Below, piece after piece: positions 25,262 through 33,456 of a DNA stretch of 64,000 nt (its first letter is position 1; every line of letters starts with the position of its first letter). Location: positions 124,001 to 188,000 of the forward strand of contig JAPTYK010000002.1 in the NCBI GenBank assembly GCA_026913215.1, written 5' to 3'. The notes under the pieces were generated by a model. That model did not search any database, had not been told where the DNA came from, and saw only the letters and a list, made by a program, of their open reading frames with translations. Both the position numbers and the translations under genes were made by a program. The stretch comes from Streptomyces diastatochromogenes (lineage in GTDB: Bacteria; Actinomycetota; Actinomycetes; Streptomycetales; Streptomycetaceae).

Positions 25262-26973
25262 ATGCTCATATCCCAGCCGGCGTCTCGTCAACTTGCGTCC
25301 AGATTGGGGGCTTTGCTCCCTCACCTCAACGAAAGGCAGCGGCGTTTCCTGCTGGCTGCCGAGGCCCGCGAGCTGGGACATGGCGGTATACGCGCAGTAT
25401 CCCGCGTGGCGGGTGTCAGCGAAACGACCGTTCGCAAAGGAATCGCCGAGCTCGCCGAAGAGTCGACCCCTCTTCCGGCGGGACGCAGCCGACGCCCAGG
25501 GGGTGGCCGCAGAAAGGCGACCGAGAAGAACCCGGCGCTGTTGCCCGCCCTGTTGGCGCTGGTCGAGCCGGACGAGCGAGGCGATCCCATGTCCCCCTTG
25601 AGATGGACGACAAAGTCGCTGCGAAATCTCGCTTTCGAGCTGACCGGGCAAGGGCATGCGGTCTCCGCGACCACGGTCGGAAGGCTGCTGCGCGAGAACG
25701 GGTTCAGCCTGCAGGGCAATGCCAAGACCTTGGAAGGAAAACAGCACCCGGACCGAGACGCTCAGTTCCACTACATCAACGATCAGGTCAAGGAACATCA
25801 GGCAGCTGGCGAGCCAGTCATCAGCGTGGACACTAAGAAGAAGGAAATAATTGGTCAATACCACACCCTGGCCGCGAATGGCGACCCAAAGGCGAGCCGA
25901 TCGATGTTGAGGACCACTCGCTCTTCTTCCGCGGGGACATTCAGCAGGCCATCCCTTACGGAATCTACGACATCGCAGCAAACACGGGCTGGGTAAACGT
26001 CGGAGTAGACCACGACACGTCCACTTTCGCTGTTTCCTCGATTCGTCGATGGTGGGAAAATCGAGGCAGAGGCGTCTACCCGAATGCCCAGCGCCTCCTC
26101 ATCACAGCAGACTCCGGCGGATCGAACTCTCCTCGATACCGACTGTGGAAGTCTGAACTCGCAGCTTTCGCTGAAGAAACTGGTTTGGCCATTACCGTCT
26201 GCCACTTTCCACCCGGAACATCGAAGTGGAATAAGGTCGAACACCGACTTTTCTCCCACATCACGATGAACTGGCGCGGACGTCCACTGACCAGCTACGA
26301 GGTCGTCATCAAGACCATCGAGTCCACCCGCACTCGCGCTGGCTTGCGCGTCGAGGCCGAGCTCGACACAGGTATCTATCCGATCGGGATCACCGTGAGC
26401 AAGGAGTATCTGGAATCCCTGCCGATCCAGCCACATGAAACCTGCGGAGCCTGGAACTACACCGTCCAGCCAAACGGCTTCTGCACTGCCGCACAAAACG
26501 GTAGCGGCCCCAGAGTCATCCCGTCGGAAGTGCTGGATATGCTTTCTCATCCAGTACTTACCGGCATGAGCCGGGAAGAACTTCAGCGTCTCATCGAAGT
26601 GCTCGCACCAGCCCAGGAGGCCCAGGCCGAGAAACGGGCTTACAACAAGCGAGGTGGAAGGAGGCGCCGCACGAAAGGTGCGGGCGGAATGACGGTAATG
26701 ACGCCCGCAGCTCGCATTGTGGCCACCCTTGTCTACCTTCGAGAGGTCTGCCCAATGCCTGTTCTGCAAGACCTGCTCGGAGTAGGCCGAAGCACCATGC
26801 AGCAGGTTACTCGCGAGACTCGAGTCCTCTTGACGGATCACAACCACCCAGTACGTCCCATCGCGCTCCGACTTCCCAGCACTCAGGCGGTCCGCGACTT
26901 CGTCGCGTCCGCTGGCACCCTGAAGGAAGTAGACCCTCAGAAGCATTGCGCCATCCGGCCATCACCGGCATGA
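25262..26973 (+). pseudogene. ISAzo13-family transposase with one -1 frameshift, fused to an HTH module
   Basis: The ATG at 25262 opens the transposase: HLNERQRRFLLAAEARELGH, GGIRAVSRVAGVSETTVRKG (helix-turn-helix), GDPMSPLRWTTKSLRNLA, NAKTLEGKQHPDRDAQFHYI and VISVDTKKKE (first catalytic Asp). At 25865-25869 (ACCCT) coding shifts by -1 into PGREWRPKGEPIDVEDHSLF, IPYGIYDIAANTGWVNVGVD, LLITADSGGSN and CHFPPGTSKWNKVEHRLFSH, containing the other acidic residues. The frame then continues into a second module, HPVLTGMSREELQRLIEVL with a helix-turn-helix-like LLGVGRSTMQQVTRETR. The ACC-CTG context would allow slippage, but an inactivating mutation or a sequencing error is as likely. Confidence 0.85.
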
Positions 26974-27356
26974 GCAGTGATGAACTCGATGCCATTACTA
27001 CCCGTCTGGCCATTAAGTACCAAGCCCGCCTTCAGGAGATTCGGCGCAAACGACGGGGTGCCGAACTGAAAAAGGACCCAGGCGCAGTTACTGGCCACAG
27101 GAAGATCACCGATGAGGGTCGAGTTCTTGCCGCGATCCTTGCTATGCGCCAAGTTGCCACCCGGCCGACGATCGCAGCTCTCTTCAAGGTGAGCCCCCGC
27201 ACCGTCGGCAACACGCTTGTAGAACTTCGGCCTCTCCTTAAGGCGGACGGATACGACCCCACGCCCGTCCACAGGAACCATCGGTTTCACAGCGCGGAAG
27301 AGGTACTTCGGTTCGTCGAGTCCATCGAGGAGTCGAATGTCCATACGAAACCGTGA
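26946..27356 (+). CDS. ISAzo13 accessory HTH protein
   Basis: 136 residues from a TTG at 26946, overlapping the end of the transposase frame by 28 bp. It starts RHPAITGMSSDELDAITTRL, parallel to HPVLTGMSREEL in the preceding module. It has a similar helix-turn-helix (AALFKVSPRTVGNTLVELRP) after a spacer (DEGRVLAAILAMRQVATRPT). The element thus carries two tandem versions of the same module, one fused to the transposase and one nearly separate. Such accessory frames occur in actinobacterial ISAzo13 relatives. Their role in transposition is not established. Confidence 0.7.
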   Translation: MRHPAITGMSSDELDAITTRLAIKYQARLQEIRRKRRGAELKKDPGAVTGHRKITDEGRVLAAILAMRQVATRPTIAALFKVSPRTVGNTLVELRPLLKADGYDPTPVHRNHRFHSAEEVLRFVESIEESNVHTKP

Positions 27357-27358
27357 GG

Positions 27359-27376
27359 TTGTTTCCGGACGGCTTC
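27359..27376 (-). repeat. Right terminal inverted repeat of the ISAzo13-type element
   Basis: TTGTTTCCGGACGGCTTC on the plus strand, exact inverse of the left end, followed by the GAG duplication. Confidence 0.95.
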
Positions 27377-29053
27377 GAGCGGATCCCAGCTTCTGCCACT
27401 GGCCGCCCGAGAGCTGGACACCGCGCTCGTAGCCCTTGAACACGATCGAGTCCCAGCCGTGCGGCAGGCCCTCGACCAGTGCGAGCACACCCGCTTCGTC
27501 GGCGGCCTCGCGGACGCGGACCATGTCCCGGGGACGGTCGCCGGCACCGATGGCCACGTTCGCGGCCGCCGTCATCTCCCAGCGCGGGAAGTCCTGTGCC
27601 AGCAAACCGACTTCGGCGAAGACCTGGGCGCGGTTCGCCTCCCGCAACTCGACCCGCTCGCCCGACTCGCCCACCCACCACACATTCCCCTCGGAGGGCA
27701 GCAGCAGCCCGGCCAGCACCTTCGTGAGCGTGGTCTTCCCCGAGCCGTTCGCACCTACCAGGGCCGTCACCTTTCCCCGCGGCACGCGCACGCTCACGCC
27801 CTTCAGGGAAGGACCGTCGGCACCCGGATAGGTGAACGAGACCGCCTCCGTCCTCACCTCCCGTACCGGCGCGGGCAGCGGCGCACCGGTGAGCGGGATC
27901 GCGTTCTCGCCCGCCACCTTGATTGCGTCCTCGGTGTCGGTGAGGAACAGCAACTCCTCGTACAACCGGTTGACCTGCTGCACCAGCGACGTCAGGCGTG
28001 CCGTCGACGTACGGATGGCGATCACCGCGGTCCCGCCGACCGCGAGCGGCAGGCCCCCGGTCGCCAGCAACCACCACAGCACGCCGTAGCAGGCCAGCGA
28101 CGCCACGCCGGCGAACGCTCCCGCGACCAGGTCCGTCGATGCCTGCGCCCCGGCCAGGCGCCGCTGCTCGGCCTCCGTCTGCCGCGACATCTCCTCGTAG
28201 CTGGACAGCAGCTTCGCGCCGGCGGCGTGCACGCGCAGCTCGCCGGCGGCATGCGGGCGCGTCAGGTAGGCGAGCAGAGACGCGATCGCCCGGCGGTGGT
28301 CGACCCAGTTCATCCGGGAGAGGTAGTCACGGCGCGCGGAGCGGACCGCGCCCCACCCCTGGGCAGGGCGATCGCCAGCAGCATCGGCAACAGCGCCCAG
28401 TGCAAGGCCGCGAGCACGACCGCGGCCGCCGCCATGCCGATCACCACATTGCCCACGCCGACCGACAGCCGCAGCATGCTGCGGGCCGAGTCCGTGCCGA
28501 ACTTCCCCGCCTCCAGGACCCGCTGGACCTCCGGCCGCTCGGTCGCCTCCACCTCTACACCGGTGACCGCCGTGTAGTACCGGGCGGAGACCGCCCGCTC
28601 CACCTGCGGTTCCAGCCGCCCCGACATGGCCGTCGACCACGCCGACAGCACGGCGCCGGCCACTGCCGCGACCGCGAGCACCACCAGGGACGGCAGAGCG
28701 TCGCGGAGCTTGTCCACGGTCGGACCGTCGGCGAACAACCGTGCCAGGACACCGTTGACCGCCACCAGCCCCCACGCGGCCGTCCCCCCCTGCCCGACCT
28801 CGGCCGCAACGACCCCCACCAGCGCACACCGGTCCGCCTGCCAGCCGGTGCGCAGCACCATGCCCACCATGCGCGGCAGCGCGGCCGCCATGTGCCCGAA
28901 CTTCAGCCGGGTCAGCGGCCCTTCATGACGAACGTACGCCTGGTCGTAGCGCAGCCTTCCCCCGTACAACTCCCGCTCGGCATCCGAGATGCCGTCCGCG
29001 GCTCCGGCCTCCGGCGGGCTCACTCCCTCGCCGCTACTCAGTTCGACTGACAT

Positions 29054-29691
29054 CAATGCGTTCCCCCTCATGGACGTGGTGATGGCGTCGCCGTGTTCAA
29101 CGACGCCACACGATTTCGAGCACCTGTTCCTTTCGGACGGGTTGCCCACCCTGCAATCCAGCGGATTTTCGAAGGTGCGCAGTGCACCGACCCTTGCCGC
29201 GCAAGAGCACCCGGTCGGGAAGGGGTTGGCCGAAACGCCGAGGTTCAGTCGTCCTGGCGGCATGTTCAGCAGCAGCTCCGCGCCGTACGACCCACTGGAG
29301 TAAGTCCTCTTGGGATGCGTGGAGTTCGGCGGAGGTTGAGGTGGAAGCGGAGGTAGAGGCAGAGGTAGAGGTAGAGGCGAAGTAGCCGGTGGCGGGTTGA
29401 AGGCCGGTGATGGGTGGGGGCGGCGACCGGGGGCTGGCGACTGGCGACTGGGGGGGCGGCAATGGCGAGCGCGTGGACGCGTCCGAATAGCCTGGTCCAG
29501 CTCCACACCATCTACGTCTTCGTCTTCGTTTTCGTCCCGCCGAAGGTTTCACCAGGGGCCTGACCTGCCAGAGGATCGAGGTCACCTTTCTCGCCCTCCT
29601 GCTCCTGGAAGCCACCGGCGGGCTGGACTGACAGCGAGGACGCCGCCGGGGATCATGGCCACGTGAGCGACACGCGAAGGGCCTGGACACC
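29054..29691. other. Divergent intergenic region with 6-bp repeats
   Basis: About 640 bp between the exporter gene and the plus-strand phosphatase gene, so it should hold both promoters. At 29330-29385 there are about eight GAGGTA/GAGGCA-type 6-bp units. A plus-strand frame at 29071-29303 (77 residues ending SSSSAPYDPLE) has protein-like composition but no ribosome-binding site. I do not call it a gene. Confidence 0.5.
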
Positions 29692-30912
29692 ATGACAGAG
29701 AAGACCTCCCGAGCCTCGGGCGAAGAGGCTGTTCGCGACACCGACCCAGTCAGCGCTTCGGCCGTCCTGAGCAACGAACCCGGCTCGTTCGCCCGTGATG
29801 TGCTGGCCAAGCGCCACCCTGCCCTCATCCAGCAGGTGCGAGACGCCTTCCCGTACGGCCTTCGGCAGCACAAAGCCCTCGACGCCTTGCTCGACGAGAT
29901 CACCAATGGCGTCGTCCAACCACTCGCCCCCGCGGACCACGACCACCAGCGCTGGGCCGCCTGGGGGCGGGAGCACTTCGGGCGCTCGTGGTACGACGCC
30001 CCGTTCCTGTGGGCGGAGAGCTACTTCTACCGCAGGCTCCTCGGGGCGGTCGGATACTTCGGCCTTGGTCCGTGGCAGGACATCGACCCCTTCGCGCCGT
30101 TCAAACAGGCCGAGCTGCGAGGCGACGCGGTGGAAGGAGAACTGCGGGCCCTCGACGCGCTCGCGAACGCCCCGGCCGAGGAGCGGGCCACAGCCCTCCT
30201 GCACGCATCGCTCTGGGGCAACCGCGCAGACCTCGGTTTCCAGGTCGCGGCGGGGGAGCCGGAAGCGAGGGACGTCGTGGTCTCGGCGCTGGTCGCCGAC
30301 GACAGCGCCACACTGTGGCGGCTTCTGCCCGCCGGTGCCTCGGCCACCGTGGCCGTGGTGGCCGACAACGCGGGACGTGAGCTGATCCCCGACCTCGTCC
30401 TCATCGACCACCTCCTCGAACACGGACACGCCGAGCGGGTCGTGCTTCACGTCAAGCCGTATCCGTACTACGTCTCCGACGCGATGACCGCGGACGTGGT
30501 CGACTGCCTCCGCCGCCTCACCGCGGCACCCGGCGAAGCCGGCCGGATCGGCGGCCGCCTCTGGAAGGCCATGGTCACGGAAAGCCTGGAGGTCCGCACC
30601 CACCCGTTCTTCTGCGCTCCGCTGCCGTACGAGGAGATGCCCGAGGACCTGCGAAAAGAGTTCGCGGACACCGCGCTCACGATCCTGAAGGGTGACCTCA
30701 ACTACCGCCGCCTGGTGGGCGACCGGCTGTGGAACCCGACCGTTCCCTTCGCCGCGCGCACGGCCTACTTCCCAGGGGCCGTCGCGGCGCTCCGAACCCT
30801 GAAGTCCGACGTCATCGTCGGTCTGGAGCAGGGAATGCTGGACACCCTCGAACAGGCCGGGGCTGCCTGGCGTACGAGCGGCACTCATGCGCTGATCCAA
30901 GTGCGGCCGTAG
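29692..30912 (+). CDS. Damage-control phosphatase ARMT1 family protein (DUF89)
   Basis: 406 residues from the ATG at 29692 with GAAGGG upstream. DUF89 landmarks are present: a helical N-terminal half with WAESYFYRRLLGAVGYF, the metal-binding VVADNAGRELIPDLVLIDHL near residue 225 (DN motif), HVKPYPYYVSDA near 263 and LKGDLNYRRLVGDRLW near 335 (KGDxN). Family members are metal-dependent phosphatases that remove phosphate from damaged or side-product sugar phosphates in the cytoplasm. The gene is transcribed divergently from the exporter operon and may or may not be functionally linked to it. It appears intact and single. Confidence 0.92.
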   Translation: MTEKTSRASGEEAVRDTDPVSASAVLSNEPGSFARDVLAKRHPALIQQVRDAFPYGLRQHKALDALLDEITNGVVQPLAPADHDHQRWAAWGREHFGRSWYDAPFLWAESYFYRRLLGAVGYFGLGPWQDIDPFAPFKQAELRGDAVEGELRALDALANAPAEERATALLHASLWGNRADLGFQVAAGEPEARDVVVSALVADDSATLWRLLPAGASATVAVVADNAGRELIPDLVLIDHLLEHGHAERVVLHVKPYPYYVSDAMTADVVDCLRRLTAAPGEAGRIGGRLWKAMVTESLEVRTHPFFCAPLPYEEMPEDLRKEFADTALTILKGDLNYRRLVGDRLWNPTVPFAARTAYFPGAVAALRTLKSDVIVGLEQGMLDTLEQAGAAWRTSGTHALIQVRP

Positions 30913-30942
30913 ATTCGTGTGCGGAGGACCCTGTCATCCATC

Positions 30943-31290
30943 AGGAGTAGAGGCGGCCTATCCGAGGTGATGGGGAAGGCGATCGTCGCCCTGCGCCGGG
31001 TCAAACACCTGGCCGGGCAGCTGGCTTCCGGCAGCGACAAGGCGATTTTGCTGACTACGTTCACCAAGAACCTGACCATGGTCCTGTGTCCTGTGTCCTG
31101 TGTCCTGTGCCCTGTGCCCTGTGCCCTGTGTCCTGTGCCCTGTGCCCTGCGTCTGCGTCTGGCGTCGCTCATCGAGCCCGAATTCCTCGCCCGGGTCGAG
31201 ATCGCTCACACCGACCAGCTCGCCGCGCGCATTTTGGGTTGGGCGAGAACACCGCGCAAGGCCGAGGTCGGCAGCATCTCTACGGCTCGG
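30943..31290 (+). pseudogene. UvrD/RecB-like helicase fragment interrupted by a 7-bp repeat array
   Basis: One plus-strand frame reads GKAIVALRRVKHLAGQLASG and ILLTTFTKNL, the segment after Walker A in superfamily I helicases. It then passes through 31081-31149, where the repeat encodes CPVPCALCPV-type residues, and continues RLASLIEPEFLARVEIAHTD, QLAARILGW, which fits the next helices of UvrD-like proteins. The Walker A part and the helicase motifs after this region are absent. The repeat array has been inserted or expanded between NL and the following Arg-Leu helix without breaking the frame. Confidence 0.55.
31081..31149 (+). repeat. 7-bp tandem repeat (TGTCCTG/TGCCCTG)
   Basis: About ten consecutive 7-bp units with C/T variants, inside the helicase remnant. 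Confidence 0.92.
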
Positions 31291-31680
31291 CGTGGTTGGC
31301 CCTGTGAAGTCCGGGCAGAACGTGAACTACGACGACTTGGACGAGGGCACCGACAACCTCGCCCGGTACCGTTCCTTCCGTCCTCCACGGCCCCGTCCCG
31401 GCCTTCACGCCGTACGACATCTGGGGCGACGAGCTCAGCAGCGACGAGAACGGTTCGCCCAGAGACCCGAGCGGTCACCTCGCAGCCTGGCTGCGTAGGT
31501 CATGCTCAGGAACGGTTGTTGCCGGATTCCGGGAACGACAGTGGGCAGCTGATGTGGGAAGTATCGGTAGGCAGTAGGAACAGGGTTCTGCGTGTGTCCG
31601 GCGTCGGGCCCAGCGAGTCTGACCCTTGACAGCAGGGTCGAGCGAAATGATCGCCTGGTGTAGGGCGAGGCCATTGGAGT
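31291..31680 (+). other. Degraded coding sequence, unrecognised
   Basis: A GTG-started frame at about 31302 (VKSGQNVNYDDLDEGTDNLA) is followed in another frame by GPVPAFTPYDIWGDELSSDE, SPRDPSGHLAAWLRR and FRERQWAADVGS. The pieces look like one frameshifted protein of about 80 residues. No family is recognised. Confidence 0.35.
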
Positions 31681-31692
31681 GTGAGGTCGACG

Positions 31693-32142
31693 GTGGGAAT
31701 GATCGATAGCGACAGCGAGGCCGTCCGGTATGTACGGTTTCAAGCTCCGTATCGGAACAGTCGAGGCCACTTCACCGGAGTTTTCGGGCTCGTCAACAAT
31801 CTGGCGAGGGACGGACTTCTCTCGGACGAACAGGAGTCGTTCCGCCGTCGCAACAACAGCTGGTACGACGCCGCGTACACCGACCCTTCGACCGTTTACC
31901 CCCATGTCTACGACGACGAGATCAACCCTGGTGCGGCAGCTTGGTTCAAGTCGTCCGCCACTCATCTCATCGCTCGCGTATCCGGTTATCTGGAGATTCT
32001 TTCCGTGCACGGCATCGAATGCCAGGCGCTGCGTTCTGCAGACCCGGGGCGGGTTATTTACGAGGATGACGTACAAATCGTGGTCGTGCCGTATGTGCTG
32101 GACGTGAATTCCATCCAAGAGAGCATCGAAACTCATGAATGA
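31693..32142 (+). CDS. Conserved hypothetical protein (VRYVRFQAP...YDAAYTDPS type)
   Basis: About 150 residues. Candidate starts are GTG 31681, GTG 31693 (GTGAGG upstream) and ATG 31699; I prefer 31693. The protein reads VRYVRFQAPYRNSRGHFTGV, FGLVNNLARDGLLSDEQ, RRNNSWYDAAYTDPSTVYPH, VNPGAAAWF-like and ADPGRVIYEDDVQIVVVPYV. This is a recurrent Streptomyces single-domain protein of unknown function. It overlaps the next gene by a few bases, so the two form an operon. Its small, acidic, single-domain character resembles immunity proteins, but this is only an inference. Confidence 0.65.
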   Translation: MGMIDSDSEAVRYVRFQAPYRNSRGHFTGVFGLVNNLARDGLLSDEQESFRRRNNSWYDAAYTDPSTVYPHVYDDEINPGAAAWFKSSATHLIARVSGYLEILSVHGIECQALRSADPGRVIYEDDVQIVVVPYVLDVNSIQESIETHE

Positions 32143-32802
32143 TGTGGTGCGCAGCCAGATGAGGTGTCGAGTGCCACGTCGGTCGGGGGACCTCTCAGCG
32201 GCTCACGGTCGCGGGATTTTCCCGTGCGGAGCGGCTGGCGTCAGCATCCGACTATCTGATCAACCGGTTTCCGGATGATGGCTGCTGGTTCGGCACGGCG
32301 CAGGAGGCACTCGCGGCCTGCCTGCCTCTCCAGCTGCCAGTGGAGGCACGCCTGTACGTCCTGCTGGTGCCCTCGGAACATGTCGGCGGATTCGCCGCCG
32401 ACATCCGTGCGGCTGGGACGGACGAACCGGTACTGCTCGCCCACCTCAATGGTCAGGGTGCCGGCGAGGCCGCCCGGGGGTGGCCAGGAGGCGGTCGGGG
32501 GCGGGCACGAGCTCGGTTGGGAGGTACTCGGCTACGACTGTGGTCTGCTCCACACCTGGCTCTGCAACGACCTGTACCAGGAGGGCAGGCTCCACCTCGG
32601 AGTGGATACCGATGAACGCGGTCTGCTGCCCGACGGGCAGGCCGCCCTACGAGTCGCCGCCTGGGCGAACACTCGTGGAGACGCCAAGCCGGTGACCTGG
32701 TTCCCCGGCACTCTGATCGAGTGGGATATCCCGGTCGAGAGCCGCCTCGGCCTTGTCACCGCCGATACCCCGGCGCCCCCCGCACGGCAGCCGCCCTGGT
32801 AG
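32135..32802 (+). pseudogene. Conserved hypothetical gene, frameshifted twice as read
   Basis: The ATG at 32135 overlaps the previous gene. The short first frame (MNDVVRSQMR) is followed after a shift near 32160 by GVECHVGRGTSQRLTVAGFS, RAERLASASDYLINRFPDDG, WFGTAQEALAACLPLQLPVE and VPSEHVGGFAADIRAAG. A second shift in the CCCGGGGG run near 32478 leads to GGQEAVGGGHELGWEVLGYD, CGLLHTWLCNDLYQEGRLHL and WFPGTLIEWDIP to the stop at 32802. Together they make one coherent ~220-residue protein with Cys and Trp conserved in each block. The family is unknown. The frameshifts sit in homopolymers or short repeats. Confidence 0.55.
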
Positions 32803-33040
32803 GGCCGGATCCTCTAGCGCGCCTGAACCTCAGACCGAGCCCGGTGTCGGCACCGGTCAAACTTCTCTACGTTGTTGCACGGGTCCGAGCCAGCCCTTCG
32901 TACGGTTGGCCCGCCCAGGGGTGTCGGGTGTGGCTTTCAAACTTCTGCCGCCTGTGGCTACCAACGATTGGCCGCCCGACACCCCACGACGACTCGGCTG
33001 CCAATGAGGAATTGCGCACGATCGCTCCGTAGGGAATCGA
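32803..33040. other. Intergenic region with GTCAAACTTCT motifs and an inverted repeat
   Basis: It holds two CAAACTTCT words (about 32859 and 32939) related to the dispersed repeat family described below, and an inverted repeat GGGGTGTCGGG / CCCGACACCCC (about 32920-32984). No gene. Confidence 0.45.
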
Positions 33041-33340
33041 CACCGCGCCTCCGAGGGCTACCGCGGCGAAGGGAAGACCGAAGCCAAGGACGCGGCGGTG
33101 ATCGCCGACCAGGCCCGCATCCGCCGGGACCTGCAGCTCCTGCGGACCGGTGACGAGATCGCCACCGACCTCAAGCTCCTCACCGCTCACCGCCCACCGC
33201 CCACCGCTCGGACCTGGTCGCCGACCGCACCCGCGCCGTCAACCGCCTCCGCGCCCTCCTGACCGGCATCTTCCCCGCGTTGGACCGGGCCCTGGACCTC
33301 ACGAACGCCGGACCGTTGACACTGCTGACCGGCTATCGCT
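33041..33340 (+). pseudogene. IS110-family transposase fragment broken by a 7-bp repeat expansion
   Basis: The frame from 33041 reads RASEGYRGEGKTEAKDAAVI, ADQARIRRDLQLLRTGDEIA and TDLKLLTAHR, matching the N-terminal DEDD domain of IS110 transposases (KTDAKDA core). At 33178-33210 a CACCGCC/CACCGCT 7-bp unit occurs four times and shifts the frame, after which SDLVADRTRAVNRLRALLTG and IFPALDRALDLTNAGPLTLL continue the family sequence. Both ends of the element's gene are missing. Confidence 0.75.
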
Positions 33341-33350
33341 GTCCGTTCTC

Positions 33351-33400
33351 AGTGAAGTTAGTCGTCACCGATCCGCTGACCTGCGACGACTAACTTCGCT
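33351..33400. repeat. 16-bp inverted repeat (hairpin) at the IS110 remnant end
   Basis: AGTGAAGTTAGTCGTC (33351-33366) and GACGACTAACTTCGCT (33385-33400) pair with one mismatch around an 18-base loop. The GAAGTTAG core resembles the dispersed motif seen nearby. Could be an element end or a terminator. Confidence 0.7.
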
Positions 33401-33456
33401 GTGACGGCGGCCCCGGGGAGGCTGCAAGTCCTCGACCCTCCGACCAGCGAGGACTG

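Larger units (their letters stand above)
25207..27376 (+). mobile_element. ISAzo13-family insertion sequence, complete ends, 3-bp target duplication
   Basis: A 2170-bp element bounded by perfect 18-bp terminal inverted repeats (25207-25224 and 27359-27376) and flanked by the direct repeat GAG at 25204-25206 and 27377-27379. The size and 3-bp duplication fit the ISAzo13 family. It carries a transposase gene and two related helix-turn-helix modules. The insertion splits the ATPase domain of an ABC exporter, and the host frame is restored on precise removal, so the event looks recent relative to decay of other elements here. The transposase itself is frameshifted as read. Confidence 0.92.
24851..29053 (-). 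pseudogene. ABC exporter (fused membrane and ATPase domains) disrupted by an ISAzo13-type element
   Basis: Start at the ATG at 29051-29053, with GAGGGGG upstream. The N-terminal ~330 residues form a six-helix ABC exporter membrane domain. The ATPase domain has VGANGSGKTTLTKVL (Walker A, near 27750), a QLSGGQWQK signature (near 27400) and, on the far side of the inserted element, FLLVDEPTSALDPH (Walker B, near 25165) and the TH of the H-loop. Removing 25207-27376 plus one copy of the GAG duplication restores the frame exactly across LGSARTRYRQAPFL. A separate frameshift lies near 28355, between AIALP and WGAVRSARR. In this strain the exporter is inactive. It is the first gene of the coupled operon and would have exported the product. 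Confidence 0.88.

Noticed and set aside
29330..29385. Coding interpretation of the GAGGTA repeats (EVEVEAEVEAEVEVEAK)
   Set aside because: Simple-sequence DNA with no ribosome-binding site or conserved flanks.
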